Origin: Streptosporangium lutulentum
GTDB lineage: Bacteria; Actinomycetota; Actinomycetes; Streptosporangiales; Streptosporangiaceae
DNA length: 64,000 nt
Assembly (NCBI RefSeq): GCF_030811455.1
Contig: NZ_JAUSQU010000001.1
Span: forward strand, 9,734,001-9,798,000
Direction of reading: 5' to 3'
Positions 41,822 through 49,931 of this stretch are shown here, one piece after another. The notes under the pieces are model-generated. The model made no database searches. It was not told the origin of the DNA and saw only the letters and a list, made by a program, of their open reading frames with translations. The stretch's first letter is position 1. Every line of letters starts with the position of its first letter. The translations under genes and the position numbers were made by a program.

Positions 41822-43093
41822 ATGCATGTGGCCGCGCACCTTGATCTGGACGTCGTCCCCCTCGACGAGGCGGACGAGGTGACCGTCCTGCTGAAGATCA
41901 CCGCTCCACGGGCGCCCGTCACCGAGAGGGCACCCGCGACCCTGCAGGTCGTGCTCGACCGCAGCGGGTCGATGCGGGGGCACAGGCTCGACGGCGCCAA
42001 GCAGGCGTTGCTCGCCCTGGTGGATCGGCTGGATCCGACTGACAACTTCGGTGTCGTCACCTTCGAGTCCTCCGCGCGGGTCGAGGTGGCCGCCGGGCCA
42101 CTCACCGACAAGCAGGCCGTACGGCGTGGCGTCGCGGCCATCGCCTCCGCGGGGTCGACGGATCTCTCCAGCGGCCTGCTCCGGGGCATCCAGGAAACCC
42201 GCCGCGCCTCCGCGGACCGGGGTGCCACGCTGTTGCTGATCTCCGATGGACACGCCAACGCCGGAATCGTCGATCATGGTCTGCTCGCCGAGATCACCAG
42301 GAATGCCTACGGCAACGGTGTGGTCACCACGACTCTCGGCTACGGCCTCGGCTACGACGAGCATCTGCTCGCGACGGTGGCGGACGGGGGGACCGGCAGT
42401 GCTCTGTTCGCGGAGGATCCCGACACCGCCGCCCAGCTGATCGCGGGCGAGGTGGACAACCTCCTGGCCAAGGTCGCCCAGGCCGCATCGGTGACCATCC
42501 GTATGTACCACCCGGTGCACGCGGTCCAGGTCTTCGGGCACCTGCCCGCGAGCCGGCTCGCCGACGGCTCGGTGATGGTCGAGCTCGGCGATTTTCACGC
42601 CGGGGAGAGCCGTCACCACCTGCTGCGCTTCGCCGTACCGGGAATCGCCGCGCTGGGCCTGGCCACTGTCGCCGAGTTGTCCTTCACCTATGTGGAGACG
42701 CCGTCACTGACCACCCACACCGTTACCGTGCCGATCGCGGTCAACGTCGTCCCCGGTGACCAGGCAGCCCGTCGCATCACCGACCCCGAGATACGGACCG
42801 AGCTCGCCTTCCAGCAGGCGCAGGAGGCCCGGCGCGAGGCTGATAAGGCCCTACGCCGTGGGGGCGTGGAAGAGGCGGCCGCGACCCTGCGGGAGGCCGG
42901 TGACAAGCTGGAGGCTCACCTGTCCTCCGCGGTTCCGTCTCAGGTGAAGGATCTGGCCGAGGAGGTGGCCAAACTCCGTGAGCTCGCCGAGCGTGCCCGC
43001 TGGGACGACGTTCGCCGAATCTCCAAGAGCAACTTGGAACGCTGGCATCTTTCCACCCGAAAGCGCCGCCGCAATGAGGACGACGTCGAGTGA
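41822..43093 (+). CDS. vWA domain protein
   Basis: A 423-aa protein from ATG 41822 (CAGGAGAAGG upstream). The vWA domain (~40-230) has an intact metal site: LDRSGSM, STDLSSG and ISDGHAN. A beta-rich domain (~230-340) and a helical charged tail (~345-423: QQAQEARREADKALRRGG) follow, like the vWA/VIT-associated surface proteins. No signal peptide or membrane helix is seen, so it should be cytoplasmic. It closes the island after methyltransferase 2. vWA proteins often act as scaffolds for ATPase or kinase systems; whether it belongs to the defence system or only neighbours it is open because it has its own promoter. Confidence 0.85.
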   Translation: MHVAAHLDLDVVPLDEADEVTVLLKITAPRAPVTERAPATLQVVLDRSGSMRGHRLDGAKQALLALVDRLDPTDNFGVVTFESSARVEVAAGPLTDKQAVRRGVAAIASAGSTDLSSGLLRGIQETRRASADRGATLLLISDGHANAGIVDHGLLAEITRNAYGNGVVTTTLGYGLGYDEHLLATVADGGTGSALFAEDPDTAAQLIAGEVDNLLAKVAQAASVTIRMYHPVHAVQVFGHLPASRLADGSVMVELGDFHAGESRHHLLRFAVPGIAALGLATVAELSFTYVETPSLTTHTVTVPIAVNVVPGDQAARRITDPEIRTELAFQQAQEARREADKALRRGGVEEAAATLREAGDKLEAHLSSAVPSQVKDLAEEVAKLRELAERARWDDVRRISKSNLERWHLSTRKRRRNEDDVE

Positions 43094-43139
43094 CACAGCA
43101 CTCGACGCATTCCGCATCAGCGCAGTCTGCCGTTGTCCC

Positions 43140-43410
43140 TCATGGAGATCATCTCGGTCATGTCGCGCACGCCGTCCGTGTCACCAAGCGCGACCGCAGG
43201 GCCCGCAGTTGGTACCAGAGACTGCCGCTCGGGGTTGAGCGACCGTCAGGTCGATCCGATCGCCTTGCGTCGTCTGCGGATCAGCCCAGCAGCGTGGTTC
43301 GGCGTTGAGCGGCGTTGAGCGGACACATCGACGGCGGCGCGATAGAACAGCACGCGAAGTTCCTGGTTGTGGCGAGCATGGTTGTGGAGATCAACTCGTC
43401 TACCAGGGTC
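43140..43410 (-). pseudogene. Relic of an IS transposase N-terminal region (IS5-like)
   Basis: On the minus strand, ELRVLFYRAAVDVSA, then NHAAGLIRRRRKAIGS, then in another frame RSLNPERQSL, matches in order the N-terminal HTH region of IS5-type actinobacterial transposases (LxYxAAxDLS...LNxxxGLIRRxRRxIGSRWRxLxPxRQALLVL). A perfect 10-bp tandem duplication (43301-43320) and a frame shift with stop near 43247 break it. No catalytic DDE part or terminal repeats remain. The rest of the 43094-43574 gap shows nothing further. Confidence 0.5.
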
Positions 43411-43574
43411 TTCACCACGCCAGGGGGAACACTGCGGCATCGCGATCATGCTGTGACCCAACTCGCCCGCTCCTGGCCGAGGTGGCCGGTCGGCCTCTCG
43501 GTCAGGCCGACGGTCAGCCTCGTCGATCGGTCGTCGGCGTCGCATGCGGCGGGTGCGGCGGATGAAGTCGCCGG

Positions 43575-44240
43575 CTACACGAAGGCGACGACGGCGTATC
43601 TCTCATCCTGAATCGGGCGGCCCCACAGGCTCGGATCGGTGAGTGGCTCGACGCGCGCGTCCGCGGTGAGCGGCCGCAGCGCCCGCAGGAGACTCTCGGC
43701 CCTGACCCCTCCCACCCACGGCAGCGACGCGGATCCCACGTCGTAGGACCGGTCGTCGTCGGGCTCGGCATTGATCGCCCAACGTCCCTCGACGAGCACC
43801 AGACGCCCGCCCGGTCGCAGCAGGCCGGCCCAGCGGCGCAGGGCCTCCTCGGGATCGGGCAGGGTCCACAGCAGATGGCGGGAGAGAACCACATCGAAGG
43901 ACGCTCCCGCCTCCGCCGGGGGATCGCTCGCGTCGCCCACCGTCACCGCGACGTCGAAACCGGCCGTGGCGAGCTTGCGCCGGGCCTGCTCGACCATGAG
44001 CGGCGACAGGTCGACTCCGGCCGGGCGGTGTCCCTGCTCGGCGAGCAGCAGGGACAGGGAACCGGTGCCGCAGCCCAGGTCCAGGACGTCGGCCGGAGAG
44101 GAGGGCATCCACGAGCGCAGGCGCTCTGCCCACGCGGCCTTGACGTGGGGGTCGCGAAGACCGTGGTCGGCCTCCTCGTCGAAGGAGGAGGCGGCGGCAT
44201 CCCAGAAGGACGCGATCGAGGCGGCACGTGATTCCGGCAT
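43575..44240 (-). CDS. Class I SAM-dependent methyltransferase
   Basis: A 221-aa protein from ATG 44240; the frame stays open to 44414 but the upstream part is not methyltransferase-like. The Rossmann SAM site is clear: VLDLGCGTGSLSLLLAEQG (~50), acidic GVDLSP and FDVVLSRHLLWTLPDPEEAL (motif IV region), then LRPGGRLVLVEG. This small-molecule methyltransferase family does not reveal its substrate by sequence. It appears to be a single-gene unit, divergent from the SBD-HNH gene, and has no link I can see to the defence genes. Confidence 0.85.
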   Translation of the reverse strand: MPESRAASIASFWDAAASSFDEEADHGLRDPHVKAAWAERLRSWMPSSPADVLDLGCGTGSLSLLLAEQGHRPAGVDLSPLMVEQARRKLATAGFDVAVTVGDASDPPAEAGASFDVVLSRHLLWTLPDPEEALRRWAGLLRPGGRLVLVEGRWAINAEPDDDRSYDVGSASLPWVGGVRAESLLRALRPLTADARVEPLTDPSLWGRPIQDERYAVVAFV

Positions 44241-44492
44241 CGACGGATCATGCCAGGTGGCACCGACAAAAACGCGTACCGACCGACTCTCCTGACGGTT
44301 CGGAGAAGCCGAGGCCGCCCGGCACGGTTCGCCGGTCCACTCGCGGGCGGCCGGGGTCACCACGTCGAACGGTGCGAACAGGAGGGATCGTTCGGCGTGC
44401 GTTCCGGGCTCCACCGGTGACGCCCGCAGAAAGGGCCGGGGTCCGGCCGGCGCCTGTCACGGGTCGGCATGATCACCATAGACTGATCGACT

Positions 44493-45383
44493 GTGGACTG
44501 GACCGAGCGGATCGCAGGCATCCGGCGCTGGACGCGCGGTGGCGAGCGGGCGCCGCACAAGCCGCTCCTGCTGCTCTACGTCCTGGGCCGCTTCCAGCAG
44601 CACGGCGGCAACCTGCCGATCCCTTTCAGCGCCGCCGAGGTCGACCTCAAGCGGCTGCTCAAGGAGTACGGTCCGCCGCGCGACACCAGCCCCGGCTACC
44701 CGTTCCATCACCTGACCAGCGACGGCTTGTGGCTGGTCGACACCGTTACCGGTCCCGGTAGCCCCGGCCCGGAACTGGGTCGCCTGCGCGACGGCCAGGC
44801 CACCGGCCGGCTGCATCCCGACCTCGCTCGTGCCCTCTCGGAAGACCCTCGCCTGGTGGCGGGGATCGCCCGCTTCCTGCTGGACGCGAACTTTCCAGCC
44901 TCTCTGCACGCCGACATCTGCCGGTTGGTCGGCCTGGACCTGGACGGCTTGGAGACGGCCAAGCCCTCCCCTTCGGGCATCGTGCGCCGTGATCCCGCCT
45001 TCCGCGAGAAGGTGCTCATGGCCTACGAGTACGCCTGCGCGTTCTGCGCCTACGACGGCTGGCTGGACGGCACAGCGGTCGGCCTGGACGCCGCCCACGT
45101 GCGCTGGTGGGCCTTCGAAGGCCCTGACGATCTGGCCAACGGGCTGTGCCTGTGCGCCATCCACCACAAGCTGTTCGACAAGGGCGTCCTGGGCCTGACC
45201 TCCGATCGCACCATCACCGTCTCGGCCAGGTTCGTCGGCCGATCGGCCTCGGCACGCGACATGGTGCTGTCCCTGGCCGGACGGCCCACCCGCGACCCAC
45301 AACCGGGTATGGACGCCGTCGAGTCCGACCACATCGACTGGCACGGCCGCCAGGTCTTCCGCACGCCCTCTCGAAGCATCTGA
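44493..45383 (+). CDS. Phosphorothioated-DNA-binding HNH restriction endonuclease (SBD-HNH, SprMcrA-like)
   Basis: A 296-aa protein from GTG 44493. The N-terminal half (~1-165) follows the sulfur-binding domain pattern, with PHKPLLLLYVLGRF and PGYPFHHLTSDGLW. The C-terminal half is an HNH nuclease: CAFCAYDG (~188) for zinc, DAAHVRWW (~206), NGLCLCAIHHKLFDKG (~224). This two-domain layout and length match SprMcrA-type enzymes, which cut near phosphorothioate-modified DNA and so exclude DNA from Dnd-modifying hosts (type IV restriction). Like those, it acts alone. It should be incompatible with a dnd system in the same cell; none is in this window. Confidence 0.85.
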   Translation: MDWTERIAGIRRWTRGGERAPHKPLLLLYVLGRFQQHGGNLPIPFSAAEVDLKRLLKEYGPPRDTSPGYPFHHLTSDGLWLVDTVTGPGSPGPELGRLRDGQATGRLHPDLARALSEDPRLVAGIARFLLDANFPASLHADICRLVGLDLDGLETAKPSPSGIVRRDPAFREKVLMAYEYACAFCAYDGWLDGTAVGLDAAHVRWWAFEGPDDLANGLCLCAIHHKLFDKGVLGLTSDRTITVSARFVGRSASARDMVLSLAGRPTRDPQPGMDAVESDHIDWHGRQVFRTPSRSI

Positions 45384-45712
45384 AGGTCGGCGGGTTTTCG
45401 CCGTTCAGGGAGTGGGACGCGACCATGTCGCACTACCGCGTGTCGAAAAGGGCGGGTTCGTCGTCGTGATCGGTCGTGAACCTGAAGGTGGCCCCGCCTT
45501 GGCAAGAGACTCGGGCGTGTCCTCCCCGCCGCGACCACGAGTGCGGGATAGAACAGGTACACGGCCAGGACCTGGGGCATTACGGGATCGTTCACACCTG
45601 CCTGCCTGTCCGCCTGCCTGGCGCTGATCACCACCCTTGTCCGCACCCTCCGCGACCCAGGAGGTGGGACGCCACGCGGGCTTTCGCGTCCGCCCTGACC
45701 AGGAGGTTCTCC
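45384..45712. other. Intergenic region, no gene seen
   Basis: This 329-bp gap between the SBD-HNH gene and the peptidase holds no frame I can support in either strand. The only clear signal is AGGAGG (45701-45706), the ribosome-binding site of the peptidase. Confidence 0.5.
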
Positions 45713-47635
45713 GTGAGGAGTTCACTCGGACCACCTCGCCGGTTCAAACGACTCACCGTCATCGGTGGCTTGGCGGCGGCACTGTCCTTCGAGACCGTGT
45801 CGGCGGCCGCCGACGGCGTTCAGGTTCAAGGGCCGCCCGGCCCAAGTCTGACGGCCGACGCGCCCGCGGTGACGAACGTACCGCTGCCGGACTATGACAG
45901 CGAGATCGTCGGCCGGTTCCACTCTGCCAACTCCGTCGACCACATCCGGCGCCTCGCCGTGGACATCGGCCCGCGGCTGAACGGCACCCCGCAGGAGCGG
46001 GAGGGCGCGGAGTACATCGGCGGCATCCTGAAGTCCTATGGCTTCGAGGTGACCCTCCAGTCATGGGGCCCGGTCTCGACCAAGCACGTCGCGAAGGTCA
46101 CGTCCTCGGACGCCGACCTGCCCGGAGGACCGAACTGGCAGATGGACGCCTCGACCAGCGGGAAGTTCACCGGCGACGCCGGCGTGAAGGGGCAGGTCGT
46201 CGACGCCAAGACCGGCCAGTCCGCCGCCGAGTTCCCCACGGATACCAAGGGCAAGATCGTGCTGATGGACTACGACGACACCGGCACGGTCCGGAACACC
46301 GCCGTGGCCAACGCGGTGGATCGCGGCGCGATCGCGGTCATCCTGGCCTACCCGACCGGCGACTCCGAGCCGCCGTGGTTCACTCTCACCACGCCCCAGC
46401 CGGAGATCCCGGTGATCGGCGGTGGCAGCGCGCACAGCGCCTGGATCAGAGACCTCCTGGCCAAGGGGCCGCTGACGCTGACGATCGCGACGAACGAATA
46501 CGCGAACCCGATGGGCACCAACGTCATCGGCATCCGGCACGCGGTCGGCGACCAGACCGGAACCACCGCACCGATCGTCATGGTCGGCGCGCACATCGAC
46601 TCGGTGCTGGGCGCGCCCGGCGCTCACGACGACGCCTCGGGCAACGGCGTTTCCCTGGAGATCGCCCGGGTGCTCAGCCGGTATCCACTGGACAAGGAGC
46701 TCCGGATCGGCGGCTTCGGCGGTGAGGAGGGTGGCCTGCTCGGCGCGGAGGCGTACGTGAACACGCTGACCGCGGCGGAGAAGGCGCGGTTCGTCGGCGA
46801 GTGGCAGCTGGACATGGTCGGCACGCCGTACGAGCCGGCCCGGCTGTGGGCGCTGACCCCGGACGGCCGGTCGAACCACGTGGTCCAGGAGGCGTACAAC
46901 GCGGCCGCACGCGCCGGGTTCGACGGACTGGGCAACTGCAGACTCGGGCAGAGTGACCACCAGGCGTTCTACGATGTGGGCATCCCGTCCGCGCTGTTCA
47001 TCTGGCTCGACTACCGGCCGCCGACCCCGCCGGCCGTCTGCGGTCCGACCGGTGGGACGTACGTCACCGAGCCGCAGTACCACCGGCCGACGGACACGAT
47101 GGACAACATCAGCCCCGAGCGGCTGCAGACCACCCTTGACGTCGTGGGCGGCGCGGTGGCGCACAACGCGCTGAACGCGGTGACGGTCTCCGCGCTCTCG
47201 GATGCCGGTCAGCCACTGGCCGGGGCGCCGGTGCGGGCCGACTGCGGCAACGGCCCGCGGAACCTGGGTACCACCGGGGCGGACGGCCGGCTCAAGGCGG
47301 TGTTCCCACACGCCACGTGCGACTTCACCGTGACCGTCGAGGGCACGGTGGCGACCGGGCGTCGTGTGTCGATCTCCGGTGACCGGGCGGTGAAGGTGAC
47401 CGTCGATCTCACCAAGCCGACGATCTCCCTCACCAGGCCCACCGATGGAGCGGTTTACCCGCTCGGGAAGACCGCGGCCGCGTCGTACCGGTGCAGGGAC
47501 AACCTGTCCGAGGTCGCCACCTGCGTCGGCACGGTGCCCGATGGCGGACGGCTCGGCACCTCCACCGTCGGCTTCCACCGCTGCTCAGGTCACCCTCGAC
47601 GTCCCAGGGAACGGACCGGTGGAGCAGTGTCGTGA
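45713..47635 (+). CDS. Secreted M28-family aminopeptidase (3' end replaced)
   Basis: 640 aa from GTG 45713, seven bases after AGGAGG. A signal peptide (basic start, hydrophobic VIGGLAAALSF, AxA-like end ~30) is followed by an M28 zinc peptidase with an inserted PA domain. Zinc and catalytic residues are visible: GAHIDS, GAHDDASGNG, GGFGGEEGGLLGA, QLDMVG and QYHRPTDTMDN. Residues ~490-570 are a carboxypeptidase-regulatory-like beta domain, then an Ig-like domain starts. The natural C-terminus is lost: after ...GGRLGTSTVG the frame runs out of register through methyltransferase coding sequence and stops at 47635. Catalytic parts are intact, so it may still work. Its likely role is extracellular peptide degradation. 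Confidence 0.85.
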   Translation: MRSSLGPPRRFKRLTVIGGLAAALSFETVSAAADGVQVQGPPGPSLTADAPAVTNVPLPDYDSEIVGRFHSANSVDHIRRLAVDIGPRLNGTPQEREGAEYIGGILKSYGFEVTLQSWGPVSTKHVAKVTSSDADLPGGPNWQMDASTSGKFTGDAGVKGQVVDAKTGQSAAEFPTDTKGKIVLMDYDDTGTVRNTAVANAVDRGAIAVILAYPTGDSEPPWFTLTTPQPEIPVIGGGSAHSAWIRDLLAKGPLTLTIATNEYANPMGTNVIGIRHAVGDQTGTTAPIVMVGAHIDSVLGAPGAHDDASGNGVSLEIARVLSRYPLDKELRIGGFGGEEGGLLGAEAYVNTLTAAEKARFVGEWQLDMVGTPYEPARLWALTPDGRSNHVVQEAYNAAARAGFDGLGNCRLGQSDHQAFYDVGIPSALFIWLDYRPPTPPAVCGPTGGTYVTEPQYHRPTDTMDNISPERLQTTLDVVGGAVAHNALNAVTVSALSDAGQPLAGAPVRADCGNGPRNLGTTGADGRLKAVFPHATCDFTVTVEGTVATGRRVSISGDRAVKVTVDLTKPTISLTRPTDGAVYPLGKTAAASYRCRDNLSEVATCVGTVPDGGRLGTSTVGFHRCSGHPRRPRERTGGAVS

Positions 47636-47852
47636 GGTCACCGACGTGAGTCTTCCGTTCGTCTCCTTTCGTCACACCTACAGGTTCCTGTCGGACGGCA
47701 CGGTGGTCACCTCCGACTCGACCCTCCGGTTCCGCGGTCGCGACGAGGTGGAATCGAGCCTGGTCGCCAACGGCTATCGAGTGCTGGATGTGCGAGAGGC
47801 CCCTGATCGCCCAGGACGCGAGTTCGTGTTCATCTCCGAGCGCACGACCTGA
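47575..47852 (+). pseudogene. C-terminal remnant of a SAM methyltransferase
   Basis: In the frame ending at TGA 47850-47852 the sequence from ~47578 reads AAQVTLDVPGNGPVEQCREV, then SLPFVSFRHTYRFLSDG, STLRFRGRDEV and RPGREFVFISER. This is the typical C-terminal third of a small class I methyltransferase (SFRHTYxF...TSDSTLRFRxRxE...DRPGREFVF). No SAM-binding part precedes it; instead the 3' part of the peptidase gene abuts it. I conclude that a deletion joined two genes, truncating both. Confidence 0.7.
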
Positions 47853-48076
47853 GCCAACGGGACGGTTCCGGAGCGCACTCCCATCGGCCCTCCGGCCGAA
47901 CATCACAGGGGCGTTGCCTTCACGCCAGAGCCCGAGCGGCAGACGACCGGCGAGCCGGGCACCTCTTCCTGGGCAAGAGGATGTGCTGCCGGTGCGTACG
48001 GCGGGGCATCGGAGGGAACCACACCGGAGACGACGTTGGAGTTCCCCCCTCCCGGACCGACGAGGGCGAGGTGACG

Positions 48077-48817
48077 ATGAGACTCGCGGGGGCTCGCGTG
48101 CTGATCACGGGCGCGTCGTCGGGCATAGGGGCCGCGACCGCACGGGCGATGGCCGAGGTGGGAGCCCGCGTCGTGCTGTCCGGTCGTGATGAGAAAAGGC
48201 TCGACGCCGTCGCCTCGGAGACCGGCGGGCAGGCGCTCGTCTGCGACCTCACGACGGACGCCGCCGGGCCGGCCGAGCGCGCCGGAGCGGTCGACGTCCT
48301 GGTCTGCAACGCGGGGACCGGATGGGCCGGGCCGTTCGCGACGATGCCGGACGACACCATCGAGCCCATGGTCGCGTGCAACCTGACGGCTCCCCTCCGC
48401 CTGACCCGGTCGCTGCTGCCCGCCATGATCGAGCGCGGCCGGGGGCACCTCGTCTACGTGGCCTCGATCGCCGGAGCGGTCGGCGTGCGGGACGAGGCGG
48501 CGTACGCCGCGACCAAGGCGGGCCTCCTCGTCTTCGCCGAGAGCCTGCGGTACGAACTGCGCGGGAGCGGGGTCGGGGTGTCCGTCGTGCTGCCCGGGGT
48601 GGTGGACACCCCGTTCTTCGAACGGCGCGGCGCGCCGTACACCCGCCGATGGCCCGCGCCGATCCCCGCCGAGCGGGTCGCCCGGGCCGTCGTGGCCGCC
48701 GTCGAGCGGGGCCGCGACGAGACGTACGTCCCGGGCTGGCTGCGGCTGCCGGCACGGCTGAAGGGCGCGGCCCCCGGCCCCTTCCGCGCGCTCGCCGGGG
48801 TGTTCGGCAGGCAGTGA
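48077..48817 (+). CDS. SDR-family oxidoreductase
   Basis: A 246-aa protein from ATG 48077 with GAGGTGAC upstream. Classical short-chain dehydrogenase: TGASSGIG (NAD(P) binding, ~12), NAGTG (~83), catalytic Ser in SIAGAVG and YAATKAG (Tyr/Lys, ~145). Length is normal for the family. The tail ...TYVPGWLRLPARLKG resembles lipid- or sterol-modifying members, but the substrate is not readable. It is convergent with the hopanoid operon and separated by 109 bp; no functional link is implied. Confidence 0.88.
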   Translation: MRLAGARVLITGASSGIGAATARAMAEVGARVVLSGRDEKRLDAVASETGGQALVCDLTTDAAGPAERAGAVDVLVCNAGTGWAGPFATMPDDTIEPMVACNLTAPLRLTRSLLPAMIERGRGHLVYVASIAGAVGVRDEAAYAATKAGLLVFAESLRYELRGSGVGVSVVLPGVVDTPFFERRGAPYTRRWPAPIPAERVARAVVAAVERGRDETYVPGWLRLPARLKGAAPGPFRALAGVFGRQ

Positions 48818-48926
48818 GCCCTCGGCCGTCGCGCGTACGGTCCGGAGCGACTCCTGGGCACGGGGCCCGGTCCCCCGCGAGCCGGGACCTCCGGCAGGCC
48901 CGTGCCCCTGCGGGGGATACGGCCTC

Positions 48927-49931
48927 TCAACCGTCGCGTAGGGCGCGGAGCGACTCCTTGAGGGAGGTCAGCGTGGCGAACACGGCGGTCGGCTCGTATC
49001 CGCAGTGGGCCATGCAGTTGGCGCACCGGGGATCGCGTCCCCGGCCGTAGGCGTCCCAGTCGGTGTCCTCGATCAGCTCGCGGTAGGTCGCCGCGTAGCC
49101 GTCGGACATGAGGTAGCAGGGCCGCTGCCAGCCGAGCAGCGAGTACGACGGAATCGCCCACGCCGTACACCGGAAGTCGGTCTTGCCCTCCAGGAAGTCC
49201 AGGAAGAGCGGCGAGTGGTTGAACCTCCACCGCCGCCGGTTCCCGCCGGAGAACGCCTTGCGGAACAGCTCCCTGGTCTCCTGCACGCCGAGGAAGTGCT
49301 CCTGGTCGGGCGCCTTCTCGTACGCGTAGCCAGGAGAGATCATCATCTCGTCGACGCGAAGGTCGTCGTTGAGATAGTCGAGGACGTCGATGACGGTCTG
49401 CGGGCTGTCGGTGTTGAAGAACGTCGTGTTGGTGGTGACCCGGAAGCCGCGGCGCTGGCACTCCCTGACCGCGGCGACGGCCTCGTCGAACACGCCGTCC
49501 TTGCACACGGACTCGTCGTGGCGCTCGCGCATGCCGTCCAGGTGGATCGTCCACGCGAAGTACGGCGAGGGCTCGAACCGGTCGATCATCTTGGGGATCA
49601 GCAGCGCGTTGGTGCACAGGAACACGTACACCTTCCGGGCGACCAGTTTCCGGACCATCTCGTCGATCTGCGGATGCATGAGCGGTTCCCCGCCCGCGAT
49701 CGACACCATGGGGGCGCCGCACTCCTCGACGGCCGCCAGGGCCTGCTCGACCGGCATGCGCCGCTTCAGCACGTCGGCGGGGTGCTGGATCTTTCCGCAG
49801 CCCGCGCATTTCAGGTTGCAGGCGAACAGCGGCTCAAGCTCCAGCAGGAGCGGGAACTTCGCACGTCCGCGGAGTTTCTGGCGGAGGATGTAGCCGCCGA
49901 TACGCAGGCGCTGGCGAACTGGCATCGTCAT
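48927..49931 (-). CDS. hpnH: Adenosyl-hopene transferase HpnH (radical SAM)
   Basis: A 334-aa protein from ATG 49931, AAGGAGGTG about nine bases ahead. The radical SAM cluster motif is CNLKCAGCGK (CxxxCxxC, ~39), followed by SIAGGEPLMHPQ. The C-terminal SPASM-like cysteines include CANCMAHCGYEP. HpnH joins the 5'-deoxyadenosyl radical to diploptene, the first step of extended C35 hopanoid formation. Its substrate comes from the squalene-hopene cyclase of the same operon. It is the last gene, overlapping hpnG by 4 bp. Confidence 0.93.
   Translation of the reverse strand: MTMPVRQRLRIGGYILRQKLRGRAKFPLLLELEPLFACNLKCAGCGKIQHPADVLKRRMPVEQALAAVEECGAPMVSIAGGEPLMHPQIDEMVRKLVARKVYVFLCTNALLIPKMIDRFEPSPYFAWTIHLDGMRERHDESVCKDGVFDEAVAAVRECQRRGFRVTTNTTFFNTDSPQTVIDVLDYLNDDLRVDEMMISPGYAYEKAPDQEHFLGVQETRELFRKAFSGGNRRRWRFNHSPLFLDFLEGKTDFRCTAWAIPSYSLLGWQRPCYLMSDGYAATYRELIEDTDWDAYGRGRDPRCANCMAHCGYEPTAVFATLTSLKESLRALRDG

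Noticed and set aside
16360..43093. Assignment of the island as BREX or classical Pgl
   Set aside because: No PglZ, BrxL, BrxC or PglY-like protein was found; kinases plus methyltransferase alone do not define it.
45384..45712. Possible second transposase relic (minus-strand LAVYLFYPALVVA)
   Set aside because: Only one short hydrophobic motif is suggestive, with no following HTH pattern; too weak to call.
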